Shown: positions 10,598 through 22,269 of the stretch, in pieces
Layout of the letters: each line of letters begins with the position of its first letter
How positions within the stretch are numbered: position 1 is the first letter of the stretch
Origin: Euphorbia lathyris
Lineage: Eukaryota > Streptophyta > Magnoliopsida > Malpighiales > Euphorbiaceae
Assembly (NCBI RefSeq): GCF_963576675.1
Contig: NC_088916.1
Location: 55,615,001-55,679,000 of the forward strand
Length of the DNA: 64,000 bases
Direction of reading: 5' to 3'
Made by a program: the position numbers and the translations under genes
The notes under the pieces: generated by a model
Told to the model about the DNA's origin: nothing
The model's database searches: none
What the model saw: only the letters and a program-made list of their open reading frames with translations

Positions 10598-13589
10598 CTA
10601 ATACGGAGGGAAATCCCAATAGTCCTCAAAATCTCTCAAGTGTGATGCCCGCTCCGCAGATAGTGCCTCCTCGGCAGCTCGCGCTCGCTCATCAGCAACT
10701 CGTGCTCTCTCATCGGCGACCCGTGCTCTCTCCTCAAAAGCGAGGCGTCTGATCGACTCATCGCGCGCCCTCTCCTCGACGGCAAGGCGACCCTCAGTCT
10801 CCCGTCGCATCATCCCTGACCAGTGGTCATTTCTCTCCTGATACACCTGACCGACCCGGGCGTCGGCCTCTCGCACCAACTCGCTCTGCCTTCGCTCGTG
10901 GGCATGCAGATCACTCTAAAGCAAAAGAAAGGAAAAACAGATAAAAATAAGAAGCAGCGTAGGCACGAACATAAATCATACATACATGCATACATTCCAC
11001 TACACTAAAGTAAAATAATGATACATACCAGGTGATCGGTGCAGCGCAAGCTGAGACGATCTCGGAGATAACCAGACAGCCCCACGTAATCCGTACAAGT
11101 CTCCCTCGTAGTCAGCGAAGCGTCTGAGGGATCAAATGGGACCCTCGAGGAGAAGATGGGAGGAGCCGCCTCGAATCCCGCATAAGCGGCCCCGAACTCG
11201 TCATAACAAATCGTGGCAAAGTCTCTCCCGTAGTCTGGTAGGGGCACGCCTAGGGAAGACCTCTCCGGTTTAGGCAGTGCTGGAGGACTCGCCGACATAG
11301 TAGGGCTGCTCGCACACAGGCGTCTGAGCTCGAGTGTCGTCAAAGAAATCGGATAAATAGGCACTCCTCCAGGATCCCTCCTACAAAAAAAACACATAAT
11401 AAAAACCTCTAAACGTCTCATGAATGAAATGGTAAAATGAGATGGGGGCGGAACCACTTACCGGGACCTCCTCCTGACCAAAGACTGCCGCAACAGCCTC
11501 CCTCGAAAATACATCTGCCACCGGATCCACCTCCATCGCTGCCGCCGGGGCATCCCTCGCGCTCAGTAGAGTAGATAAGTAAAGCTCGCGGCCCCCGGAG
11601 TGAACCCACACCGCTCTACCAACGAACCGACGAGACAAGTCCCGACGAACGACCGATAGGGGCATGGTCCGCACCGGAAACATAGAGACGGGGATCTCAC
11701 CCGGTGTCCAATATGCATCACTAACTCCGGTGATGCCTCGGTCCCACAAATACCACGCCTGCACGCAGGGGCCGGTGAGCACACATTGCTGCTCCTGGAT
11801 CATAGATACATACGTATAATCGGGACCGAAGTCGAGGTCGTCCCACCTGAACTTAATCTAAAAAATGCACAAAGAGAAAGTCAGAAAGACTCAAACAAAA
11901 ATCTCGCACGACTAGGCAAAATCTACCTGTCTGAGGGTCAGCGAGTCGATCCAATCTAGGAGCCGCGGCACCATCCGACTCCTCTCGGCGCTCAAGTCAA
12001 AATCTCTCCATCGGGTCATGAAAGGCGGCCTCGGTACTCTCGGTCGAGGTCGAGACCGGCTGGGAAGAATATGCCTCTCATATGCCCACACCTGCGGTAA
12101 AAACAAGGATTAGGAGTGTGAAAGACGCAAAGAAGATAAGACGGGCAAGTCAAAAAGGCATCGCGTACCAGCAAAGCGAAGGTGTAACCACCGAAATCCT
12201 TGCGCTTCCGGCAGGTCAGATCCAAAAACTTGTAGAGAAAGGCTAAGCCTGCCCCCGCCCAATCATAGGAAGCCGCCGCATCCAGATCGCTGAGTGCCTG
12301 AATGAGACCCGCGTGTACCTTCCCGCCCTTCGTGTGGAAAATCGTCTCACTCAGAGTATATACCAAGAAGCTACGAACCGCCAAGTCGGTATCGTCGGTC
12401 TCGCAAAAATCTCGCCGACTCAAAAGGCTCGCGGTGGAAATAAACTTCGCTGGAGTAGATTTGGCGCATGGGCGAACTCCCGGTCCAATCAAAGCAGCGA
12501 GCCTAGCGAGGTCGACCCGTGGTCGCATCATATCGAAATGAAAGGGAACGGGAGTGCTGCTCCCTCGTAATCCTGTCAACAGTGAAAAATCTCTGGGCGA
12601 GATGGTCATCTCCCCGAAAGAAAGGTGGAAAGTGTGGGTCGAGTCAACCCACCGCTCACATAAGGCGCATAAGCCAAAGCGGTCGCATACCCCGTTGGTG
12701 CGGGGCAACGCTGCAATAAAAGGCTCGAAGCCCAACTCGCGCACGCGGGCTCTCGCCGCGGCGCCCAGCCTAGCATACCACGAGTGGATCTCGGCGGTGG
12801 TCCCAGAAATCTCAATAAACTAGAAAGAACAAGACAAGAAAATTTAAATACAGTTCCTAAAGCATGCAATTAATGAGGACGCGTTAAGACTAGGCATTCT
12901 TTCATTATCTAACCTAGAGACATCTGGTCAATTAGGGCCAACTTTCTGTAAAAGTCTCTTCCTTAGGGTCGCTCATGTAAGGTTTAGTTAATTCTTTAAT
13001 CCACTCTCGTCCGCATTGACAAGGAGCATAGGTTAAGTTTACTATTCATGTGCATTAGTTAAGTTTTCACTATTCACGTTTTTTTACTATTCATGTGCAT
13101 TAGTTAAGTTTTCACTATTCACGTTTCTACTATTCACATTTTTACTATTCACGTGCATTAGTTAAGTTTACTATTCACATGCATTAGTTAAGTTCTCACT
13201 ATTCACGTGCATTAGTTGAGTTGTCACTATTCACGTTTTTACTATTCACGTTATTTTTACTGTTAGCATGCATAAATTCGTAGTGTGACTATTCACATGC
13301 ATATAGCGCGCATTCTCACACAGAAATAAACAAGTGTTACTTGTAAGTGAAGAAATTCATGTTTTCTAGCTAAAGTCCTCTAAGGCAATCTAAAAGTTAG
13401 CATGCAAATCATGTTCGGATAGGAATGCTAAAGCCTGGAGTTTGAATCAAATAAAAGTGAGAAATTACTTACCTCGTTGCAGTGTGTCCGGCTCAGATGC
13501 GTCGTAGGGTCGTGGAAGGGCTCCACTCTATCTAGGTTTACGTAAACCTCGTCCATGCCTCTCGTGCCATCGCATTCATCCAAATCCAT
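10598..13589 (-). CDS. antisense accessory gene with plant mobile domain (aORF)
   Basis: Six exons can be read on the minus strand with GT-AG introns: 13589-13473, 12819-12169, 12091-11927, 11857-11462, 11380-11029 and 10915-10598. Exon 1 starts at an ATG 79 bp below a TATA box. Exon 2 encodes a plant mobile domain (PMD/MAIN-like; W-DSTHTFHLSFGEMTISPRDF, then the LLTGL motif). Exon 3 continues it with WAYER. The last exon is a repetitive coiled coil (EERARVADERARVADERAR). All junctions keep phase except exon 4 to 5, which is off by one base, so the copy may be broken there or a splice site misread. PMD proteins are host silencing factors that often travel in retrotransposons; the role here is unknown. 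Confidence 0.75.
13019..13262 (-). repeat. TATTCACG-type short repeats in intron 1 of the antisense gene
   Basis: Many diverged copies of ACTATTCACGTGCATTAG and its fragments, about ten to twelve in 250 bp, within the 653 bp first intron. They look like slippage-generated repeats. Several copies contain CACGTG. Confidence 0.6.
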
Positions 13590-13667
13590 CCCGAGGATAA
13601 TCCAAATCGAAGTCTAGAGAGAGAAAGAAGAGAGAGAAGGTGTGGGGTTGAAATGAAACCCCACCAC

Positions 13668-13675
13668 CTTATATA
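13668..13675 (-). promoter_or_regulatory. TATA box of the antisense PMD gene
   Basis: TATATAAG on the minus strand, 79 bp above the predicted ATG. A CT-rich leader typical of plant 5' UTRs lies between them. Confidence 0.6.
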
Positions 13676-14031
13676 GTAAGAGGGAATGACATTCCCGTAA
13701 ATAGTGAAAAATGTACGATTTGACATAAAGGTAAATAAGTAAATAATTAATTACTAGGTGCACAGACCTCCGATTTGCAGTCCGTTTCAGCCTGCATTTC
13801 TCCCAGACAGCAGCCAATATTGTCAAGATATGAACTCCAGACAATAGTCAATTTTTATAGAACAGTGACACCAGTCAAAATACAGATGACAGTCAACAGA
13901 AAAACAATCATTAGTCTATATCATTTCAGACTAAAACATGTTCCCATTAAACCTCCGAGATGCTAGCTCCAGTAAGAAAATACAGACAACAGTGTTGTAA
14001 AAGAATCCAAAGACAATCCCCGCTTTTGTGC

Positions 14032-14850
14032 CATCTTACTCACGGTCGCAGACCGGAGTTGCTTTTGAGCCATCTAACTCACGGTCGCAGACCGGAGTTG
14101 CTTTTGAGCCATCTGATTCACGGTCGCAGACCGGAGTTGCTTTTGAGCCATCTGACTTACGGTCGCAGACCGGAGTTGCTTTTGAGCCATCTGACTCACG
14201 GTCGCAGACCTGAGTTGCTTTTGAGCCATCTTACTCACGGTCGCAGACCGGAGTTGCTTTTGAGCCATATTACCCGCGGTCGTGGACCATGGTCGCTTTT
14301 GAGCCATCTTACTCCCGGTCGCAGACCGGAGTTGCGTTTGAGCCATTTTACCCGTGGTCGTGGACCAGGGTCGCTTTTGAGCCATCTTACTCACGGTCGC
14401 AGACCTGAGTTGCTTTTGAGCCATTTGACTCACGGTCGCAGACCGGAGTTGCTTTTGAGCCATTTTACCCGCGGTCGTGGACCAGGGTCGCTGTTGAGCC
14501 ATCTTTCTCACGGTCGCAGACCTGAGTTGCTTTTAAGCCATTTTACCCGCGGTCGTGGACCAGGGTCGCTTTTGAGCCATATTACCCGCGGTCGTGGACC
14601 AGGGTCACTTTTGAGCCATCTTACTCCCGGTCGCAGACCGGAGTTGCTTTTGAGCCATATTACCCGCGGTCGTGGACCAGGGTTGCTTTTGAGCCATCTG
14701 ACTCACGGTCGCAGACCGGAGTTGCTTTTGAGCCATTTTACCCATGGTCGTGGACCAGGGTCGCTTTTGAGCCATCTTACTCGCGGTCGCAGACTTGAGT
14801 TGCTTTTGAGCCATCCCATTAACGGTCGTAGACCGAAATTGCTTTTGAGC
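14032..14850 (+). repeat. tandem array, 21 copies of a 39-bp unit
   Basis: Units start every 39 bp. Two variants alternate. Type A (14 copies) has CGGTCGCAGACCGGAG, and type B (7 copies) has CGGTCGTGGACCAGGG. Both share TTTTGAGCCAT. Because 39 is a multiple of 3, the array stays open in frames on both strands without being a gene. Tandem arrays between pol/aORF and the 3' LTR are a known feature of Tat/Ogre elements. Confidence 0.95.
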
Positions 14851-15082
14851 CATTCTTACCCATAACCAACGTACGCTAGATTCCGAGAAAAGAACATTCG
14901 TCGACGGCCGCTCCAGAGGCGACGACGGAAGGAATCAGAGAACAACACCAGAGCGCGTAGCGCGAAGGTCAGGTATGCTTCCTCCTACTCTTTACGTGTC
15001 TTTTACTTTTATATGTTTTACATTGCATGTGTTACGTTAGCAAAAAACGTTTTCAAAACACACACATCACTATCAAAATAGA

Positions 15083-15096
15083 AAAGTAGGGGCAAC
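15083..15096 (+). other. polypurine tract of the Tat element
   Basis: AAAGTAGGGGCAAC directly precedes TGTAGACACC, the start of the 3' LTR. This is the expected plus-strand primer position. Confidence 0.75.
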
Positions 15097-15641
15097 TGTA
15101 GACACCGAGTCGGAGGACCTGCGACGAAAACCTGGAAACAAGACGGTGGAAGCGATTGCTTCTGAAAGTTTCAAAAAGAAAAAATAATAATAATAAATAA
15201 ATAAAATAAATAAGTTACGGTCGGTCGCTGTTGTCGATCGGATAGCTCGCGAATGCTTAACGGCATGGTGCGAGTGCTTAACGGCGGCTGGCACGCGTTC
15301 GATGACAGTCGGACGCCCGCTCGACGATATGAAGCGCGCGCTCGACGTCTGTCGGACGCACGCATCCAACCACGAATGGTTCGCGCTCGGTGTCCGAGTA
15401 AGACATGAGCTTGGCGACATGGGACGTGCGCTCGTCAGCCACGAGGCGTGTGCGCCCGGCAGCGCGGAACACGTGTTTGGCGGTCAGGACGCATGAACGC
15501 CCGACGACGTGGAGCGCGAGCTCGACGGCCGCGGGGCGTGCACGCCCGACGACGTAAGACGCGCCCCGGTGGCCGTTGAGCGAGTGCCCGACCGCATCAG
15601 GCGGAAGCCCAGCGGTAGGCGCGCGCGAGCGCCCAACGGCA

Positions 15642-15810
15642 GTTGGGCGCGCGCGCCCAACCTCGCGTTGGGCGCTCGCCCAACGCTGTTGGGCGACCGC
15701 CCAACAATTGTTGGGCGATCGCCCAACGTGGTGTTGGGCGGCCGCCCAACAAGCCTTGGGCGGCCGCCCAACAGCTTTGGGCGACGCCCGATTTTACTCG
15801 GGCGTCGCCC
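15642..15810 (+). promoter_or_regulatory. phased palindrome array in U3
   Basis: Six perfect palindromes of the form GTTGGGCG-NN-CGCCCAAC lie at 15642, 15667, 15688, 15710, 15733 and 15756 (the last lacks its outer base). A longer inverted repeat with 13-bp arms follows at 15779-15810. Centres are 21-24 bp apart. The array ends about 20 bp before the TATA box. The half-site TGGGC resembles the site II element bound by TCP factors, but that is inference. Confidence 0.8.
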
Positions 15811-15832
15811 ATTGATCCGGGACCCGTTTCCC

Positions 15833-15840
15833 TATAAAAA
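15833..15840 (+). promoter_or_regulatory. TATA box of the 3' LTR
   Basis: TATAAAAA followed by GGGGCAC, 23 bp after the palindrome array. It is the only good TATA box in the GC-rich part of this LTR and is absent from the deleted 5' LTR. Confidence 0.75.
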
Positions 15841-18185
15841 GGGGCACGGATCCCAATGAAAGAGGAGGGAATTTAGGAGCCTTTCTCACTCTAAACATTT
15901 TTAGAGAGAGAAAGTGAATTTTTTTTGAGGAAAATATTTTTTTTCTCAAAAATTCCGAATTTCCTAAAGTTAAATTTTGACTAAAAAATATAAAAAACGG
16001 AAGAAGGCGACTCGTGGAATCAATCGGCTTCGACTGTCAGATACCGAATTTAAGGTATTATCCGAGGACTAGACTCTTTTATTTTATTTTATTTATCTTC
16101 TCCTTCTATTTATTTTTATGCTATAGTTTTTATATATTTAGTTATTCATTTATCTTGTCACGTTTTATTTAATTAGCGTATTTATTTAATTTTCGTTTCG
16201 TGTTGAATAAAATTCGGTTTTGTTTTAAAATAAAAAAAACCTCGTTTTGATATCCCAATACGAACAATGATCCGATAAAAAGGTAGTTTGGGTATCGAAA
16301 AACGTTGAGATTATAAGCTTTTTTGGATCTAAAAGAAATTTCCAAATAATGTTTTAAAATAAAAAAACATCGTTTTAGGAACTTCCGTTATTGACTATGA
16401 TCCATTTTTGGTAGTTCGGAAATCCAAGGCGGTTGAATTAGATTTAATTTAAAGCTTTTGAATAAATCTGGAAATAATTGGAGTGCTGCTGTAATTTGCC
16501 ATTTCTGTCACTAATTGCTGTTTACCGACGGATTTTCTGTCGGTAAATCTGCCAAAACGAAAAATATGCCATTTCAGTCCCTTTTTCTTAACTTTTAAGC
16601 TTTTAATCCTTAATATATATATGTATAGTTATGTAATATATGTTTTTCAAACTATTTTAGATATTTAGTGTATATAATTATTTAGGATGTTTGTATATCA
16701 TTCTTTATTTAATTTTTAAACATAGGTATATGTATATATATGTTCTTTTTATTCATTTGAGTTATATTAGATCCTATTTTAAAGGTTATTTACTTGGGCA
16801 TTTTGGGAAATAATTAGTAGATATTGGTATATGTTATTTTTGATATTTAAAACTATATTAGTTATGTATATATGTAGTTTTGGGGTATATGGGTTATGTT
16901 ATTGATTATTATATGAAACTATTTTGGATAAAGAATTATTTTCTTATTTATGAGATTTATTTACTATTTTCACATTTTTAAAGTATAAATGTATTATATC
17001 TAGTATTTTCATACATGTATTATATAGTTCTTTTTTTTATTAACTTTCATTCTCATATTCTCTTTTTGATTTAAATGTATATATATATGCTTAAATTGTT
17101 TTCTTTATTCCTTTGGCCCATCCATGGGCCCGTGTTTCAAATGGGCTTTATTTGAGTGTGAATCTTGGTTTAAATGGGTTTATTATTATAATCATGATAG
17201 GTAAAGAGTCCATTAAGTAAGAGGGGAAAATAAATCACAAAAAGAGAATTTTCAATTTAATCATTTACACTAATGAATTTTTAGAGGTTCCTAATGTAAA
17301 TAAATGGAGTTATTTTTGTTAATATTTCTAAATTGGTTCCAAAACATCACGTTTTAAAACCTTAATCCGTTCCAAAGGCGGATTAAGCGAACATTGTAAT
17401 TAAAATCGTTTTCTTTGTGAATAATAGAGTTTTTGAATCATTTTCTAAAAGGGTTGGTACAAAATAAAATTGACTTGTATGTTTAATCATGTTTTCCTAT
17501 TAAAAGGTTTTTATCCTAACGTTTTCAAACACTCGAGTCGTTCCAACGGCGATTCGGGTGAACTTCATCAAGCGGGGTTTTAAAACGCTCCTAAATCGTT
17601 CCAACGGCGATTAAGGTGCGAACCATGTAAAGGAACTCGTTTTGGGGAAATAAGTTAGTGTAGAATAAACACATGGCATGACATTTAAATAAGGTTATAA
17701 ATAAATCACTTCATTCTTCCCCTTTCTCTGTGTATGTATAATATAAATGGGTGATTCTTTACTAATATGGCTTTCCAATAATATATGCTCAAAACGGTTT
17801 CTGAAAGAAGAAAGAAAAGGTTTCAAATGAATTTTAAACTTAAAGAAGTATACGATTAGTCCGTTATCGCCTAACATGCTGAGTAGGAGGCCGGTGGTTC
17901 ATAACCGGGCGATGTCGGGGTGCCTAGTAGCCTTTCTCTAGAAAGGAGCTAGCCTTCTCGGCTCGTACCTAAGTTTCCCGAACCCACACCGGTCTCCCGC
18001 AAGGGATCGGTGTTCATTTTCCCATTCGTGGGTGGCGACTCTTCCATATCTCCGACCTCCGGTCCTGCCGAGCAGCTTGATTCCACGATTGGTTGCTTTC
18101 GGCGCCAATCACCGCTTACATCGCCATGAGGTTGTCCACCCCCCGGTCCGCCCGGGAGATTAGGCCGCGGCACGTCATCTAACAA

Positions 18186-19325
18186 TAGGAGATTTGGAAG
18201 AAGCTCGAGGTGACCTATGAAGGCACAAGCAAAGTCAAAGAGTCAAAGGTGAATCAACACATGAGATTGTATGAGCTGTTCGAAATGAACGACAACGAAG
18301 ACAACTCCAAAATGAATGCTAGATTCACCAATATTATAAATGAGCTAAAAAGACTCGGCAAGAACTTCACCGAAGAAGAACAAGTGAAGAAAATCTTGAG
18401 AAGCTTACCAAAGAGCTAGCAAGCAAAGAAAACTGCAGTAGAAGAAGCTCAGGACCTGACTACATACAAGTATGATGAGCTAATCAGATCTCTGCTGACT
18501 CATGAAATCTCAATGCAAAACTTTGAAGCTAAAGAGAAAGAAAGGTCAGAAGACAAGAAACAAAAGTCACTCGTCATGAAAGCTGACTCGACCGAAGCTG
18601 ACTCAACTGATGATGAGGAAATGGCTATGTTCACTAGAAAGATGAAGAAGCTGTTCAGAAGAAATGACAGAAACAGCAAACAGCCATACAAAAGAGGTGA
18701 CAGATACAAAGCTGAGTCGAGTGACAAATACAAGAATGACAGATCCAAGTCTGTCACATGTTTTGAGTGCCACCAAACTGGGCATATCAAGTTAAGCTGT
18801 CCAAATCTCAAAAGAGATAAGAAGGGAAACAAGAAAGCAATGGTAGCAACATGGAGCGACAGTGATGAGTCAACCTCATCTGAAGCTGAGCAAAATGAAA
18901 CTGCCAATATATGTTTCATGGCAGATGATGGAGCTGACCATTCTCAATCTGAGCAAGCTGACCTCTCTGATGAAACTGACCAGGAGGTACACAACAATGA
19001 GGTAACACCCTTACTCTTGTTTAAAAATGAGATGGTAAATGCCCTGAGTGATTTATACAAGCTAACTAAGAAATGCAATAAGAAAATAAAATCACTCAGC
19101 AGGCGATGTGACGAGATTGAAGAGGTCAAGCTGAGTGACCTCCGATATCTCCTCCGAGACAATTCAGACTTACATACCAATATGCAAATAATGCATAAGT
19201 TTGTCATGGAGGCCCAATCTGAGTTAAAGAAACTAAGAAAGGACGTTACAACCTTACAGAGTCATGTAAAAGGCTCAAACAGAAATAAACCCCATACTGA
19301 GTATGCAAGTACTAATCAGCATAAA
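18186..19325 (+). pseudogene. Sirevirus Gag, first part
   Basis: Single frame from the Tat insertion junction to the Athila junction. It begins in the middle of the UBN2-type gag domain (IWKKLEVTYEGT, then MRLYELFEM). A TAG at 18417-18419 falls where relatives have Trp (TGG). After it come the DELIRSLLTHE segment, a basic stretch, a CCHC zinc knuckle (CFECHQTGHIKLSC) near 18760, an acidic Ser/Glu region and a coiled coil up to the junction. The gag continues after the Athila insertion at 33043. Confidence 0.88.
19321..19325. repeat. target site duplication, left copy (ATAAA)
   Basis: Matches 33038-33042 exactly. It lies within the Sirevirus gag codons for His-Lys. Confidence 0.93.
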
Positions 19326-20810
19326 TGTTAAGCCCAAAATATACCTAAAATATCATCAATAATTACATCAATATTGCTATGAATTTATGCTGTTTATATC
19401 TGTTTAGAATACTTTTACTCTCGAATATGTTTCTTTCATTCAAGGTACATAAATATTTGGTAACATCCAAATAGGAGTGAAAAAGGATCAAAAATAGAAG
19501 AAAAACCCTACAAAAGGAGTCGAAGACGACGAAAATTAATAACGCCAAATCGAGGACGAGAATGAAAGCCAAAGACGCGGAAAAGTTCCGTGCCGCGACC
19601 GCGGCCCCCCAATTCTCGATCGCGACATGCTCCCTTCAGCTCCTCATTCCCTTCGTTCGAAGACCAAAATGATGCTCCCCCATTCTCGGCCGAGAATTAA
19701 ATATTCTCGGTAAGAGCAGAAATCTGTAGAAGCCAAATTGCACACTTTCGTTTTCGACGAAACGCGTTCGTTCGGGTGGATAAAGACGTCCTTTCACAAC
19801 GGATACGATCCTTCACAACGGACGCGACGCTTCAATCAAGACTCTTCAACATCTATAAATAAAATGTTGATGAAGAGTTGAAGAGATGTAGAGGAAAGAG
19901 ATTAGTATAGAATTTATGCAGAAATTCCGAGTCAAGTGATTCAGAATTTAGATTTCATTTTCTGTTCAAAACAATATGATGTACACACATTGTTTATTCA
20001 ATAATAACAAATTCAGTAGCGTTTAGACATTGTTCCAATTTAGTTTACATTTTGGTAGTAGACAGACCCCGTCTCTATTACGAAGGTTCAACGAGAAGAT
20101 TGAGTAGAGGATCCGCCCCTGAGTCTGACAAACTCTAACGAAACCCAAGGAAAGGATTGACAGCCCGTTCACTTGCAAGTCATCGAATGTTTCCATGCTT
20201 CGTGTTCTCTGTAAACTTGTATCAATTTATATTTCATCTAATAAAGTCCATTCTATTCGATACATTTTTATGCAGCACTTTGGTAAAGGATCCGAAGTGG
20301 ATTGATGCTGGTGTTTTCATTAAAACGTAGTTTAATTCAAAATCTTTACAAGGAAACTTTGTTGAACACTTAGACAAATTATTATCTCGGTAGAGTTTTA
20401 ATTTGGTTAAGGAAGCAATCTAAACCAGTTAGGAGGATTGTTGCGTTCAAAGCCTAAAAATTAGAGGTTCCGTCATTTATTTCATCTTTATAATTCATAC
20501 AAAGTTTAAAGTTGTTTTCTTTGCTTAATGCAAACAAATACATTTGTTTACTTTTCTAAAAAGTACTAAGCGTTCCTGTCTTGCAAATTCATTTTTAAAT
20601 CAGAATATTTTCTAACATTTTCATACTCTAATCTAATTCTCATTCTAGCAATTTCAAAACCAAAACCGATTTAACGATTTTCCTTACTATTAATCTTATA
20701 AGTAAATTTAACCGATTCAAAATAAGTTTTTGTTAAAAAACGTTCCCTGTGGGATTGATATCTTTTATTACTACAAGCGTATACCGTGCACTTGCGGAAA
20801 TCGCTCAACA
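19326..20810 (+). repeat. 5' LTR of the Athila element (1485 bp)
   Basis: TGTTAAG to CAACA, with a TATA box at 19854-19861. Two palindromic clusters of the element's own type occur at about 19588-19625 and 19683-19716. The last 60 bp (GGGATTGATATC, TTATTACTACAAGCG, GTGCACTTGCGG) are conserved with the end of the second Athila LTR at 55.6-55.7 kb on the other strand. Confidence 0.95.
19854..19861 (+). promoter_or_regulatory. TATA box, Athila 5' LTR
   Basis: TATAAATA. The same box occurs in the 3' LTR at 32081. Confidence 0.7.
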
Positions 20811-20816
20811 AGTTTT

Positions 20817-20834
20817 TGGCGCCGTTGCCGGGGA
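20817..20834 (+). other. primer binding site (tRNA-Asp)
   Basis: TGGCGCCGTTGCCGGGGA is complementary to the last 18 bases of plant tRNA-Asp. It lies 6 bp after the LTR end, as in Athila elements. Confidence 0.92.
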
Positions 20835-20973
20835 ACGCCAAAATTTTTGACAAAAATTTAGATTTTTCATATTTTATTTTGAATCTAGGTTTATTCATAC
20901 TTATATATTTTATTTATTTTTAGTTACTAACATATTTATTTTTCAAATTCTGTTTTGTAGGTAGTTTCGGTTC

Positions 20974-22269
20974 GTGCGTAATTTCAGGTTCATGCGCAGT
21001 TCTCGAAGTTCAGGCACGTCACCAGATCCTATTGACCCAGAAATTGAAAGAACTCTTAAAAAGAACAAGAAAGAAAAGAAAAACAAAAACAAAACTCCAA
21101 TAAAAACTAGAATTACCGAGCCAGAAGTTATGGCCACACTTATGGATTACGCTAGGCCAGGAGTGGCCGGTGTAACGAACAGTATAGTTAGACCCCAAAT
21201 TAATGCAAATCAATTTGAGATTAAGCCAGCTTTGCTTAATATGTTACAAAATAATGTAACATTTTACGGGTTACCTAACGAAAATCCTAACACCCATTTG
21301 ACAAATTTCTTAGAAATTTGTGACACTTTTAAAATACCAAATGTGACTGCAGAAGCAATCAATCTTCGCCTTTTTCCTTTTACTTTGAAGGATCGAGCCA
21401 AAGAATGGTTGACTTCTATGCCAGCCGCAACATTTGAGACTTGGGAGCAATTAGCCCAAGCATTTTTATCAAAAAAATTTCCTTTAGCAAAAACCGCAAG
21501 AGTCATTAAAGAGTTAACATCTTTTTCTCAAAATGATAATGAAACTCTTTATGAGGCTTGGGAACGTTTTAAAGAACTTCAACGTTTATGCCCGCACCAC
21601 CAATTGCCCGCTGAACTTTTAATGCAAACATTTTATAATGGACTAAATCCTACAACTAGAGGTTCATTGGACGCTATGTCTGGCGGGTTATTCATGAAGA
21701 AAACATCTGCCCAAGCAAGAGAACTTTTGGAGGAAATGGCGATTAACAGCAGTATGTGGCCCGCGGAACGTGGACACGTACCAATAGCGAAACCATCATC
21801 CTCAACTACGTCATCAGTTAAAGGTATAGTGAATCTTGATCCAGTTGCGATGTTGCAAGCCCAGTTTTCTGCCTTATCGCACAAAATTGATAGGTTTATG
21901 GCACCGTGTGATCCTAATGGTAAGCCAATCCAAACGGATGTGGATTATGAAGGTATGAGCGAAATTGAACAGGTAAACTTTGTCTAAGGGCAAAACCAAC
22001 CTAATAACCCTTACTTCAATACATATAATCCTGGATGGAGAAATCATCCTAACTTTAACTGGAGAGATAATAATAATAATGCTAATGCTAATCAAAATCG
22101 TACCACTAATTATCAAAATCAATCAAGAGATACGATTAGCTTTATCTTCTAAAATCGACAAATTTATTGATGCTATGAGCGGAAAATAAGTAATCACGAC
22201 GATGGTTTTAAACGGATCGAGAATAAATTCGATCAGCTTATTAAAAACCAATCATCTAGCATCCATAAT
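20974..22269 (+). pseudogene. Athila Gag
   Basis: Starts MRNFRFMRSSRSSG, with a lysine-rich N-terminus. The retrotransposon gag domain (PNENPNTHLTNFLEICD ... AKEWLTSMPA ... FLSKKFP) covers about residues 95-190. A TAA at 21985-21987 interrupts it before an Asn-rich linker. Near 22130-22195 the sequence slips to the next frame (LSSKIDKFIDAMSG) and back, so two small compensating indels occurred. The same frame then continues into the gag end and protease. Confidence 0.88.

Larger units (their letters stand above)
1..18184 (+). mobile_element. Tat/Ogre-lineage Ty3/Gypsy LTR retrotransposon
   Basis: The order is LTR, tRNA-Arg-type primer site, long leader, gag, protease, RT, RNase H, second RNase H, integrase, stem-loops, antisense gene, tandem repeats, polypurine tract, LTR. 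The second RNase H domain, the primer site and an extra ORF plus tandem repeats 3' of pol are hallmarks of the Tat clade. The 3' LTR starts TGTAGACACC and ends CTAACA. Base 1 of the window aligns with position 15114, so the first 17 bp of the element are missing. To the right it abuts Copia gag sequence beginning ATAGG at 18185, so the element inserted in a Copia gag gene. Stops and frameshifts in gag and pol make it non-autonomous now. Confidence 0.93.
15097..18184 (+). repeat. 3' LTR of the Tat element (3088 bp, full length)
   Basis: TGTAGACACC to CTAACA. The left third is very GC-rich and contains the palindrome array and TATA box. The middle (about 15900-17700) is AT-rich and has no gene. 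The right 430 bp matches the end of the 5' LTR. Over the 858 aligned positions I count roughly 38 differences by eye, about two thirds of them in the CpG-rich left block. Confidence 0.95.

Noticed and set aside
14032..14850. Regular 39-bp repeats resembling a CRISPR array
   Set aside because: Units are contiguous without unique spacers, and the DNA is eukaryotic.
13960..14865. 301-codon open frame over the 39-bp array, open on both strands
   Set aside because: Created by a repeat unit divisible by three; not a gene.
15509..15859. Overlapping open frames on both strands in the 3' LTR
   Set aside because: GC-rich palindromes lack stop codons; no protein similarity.
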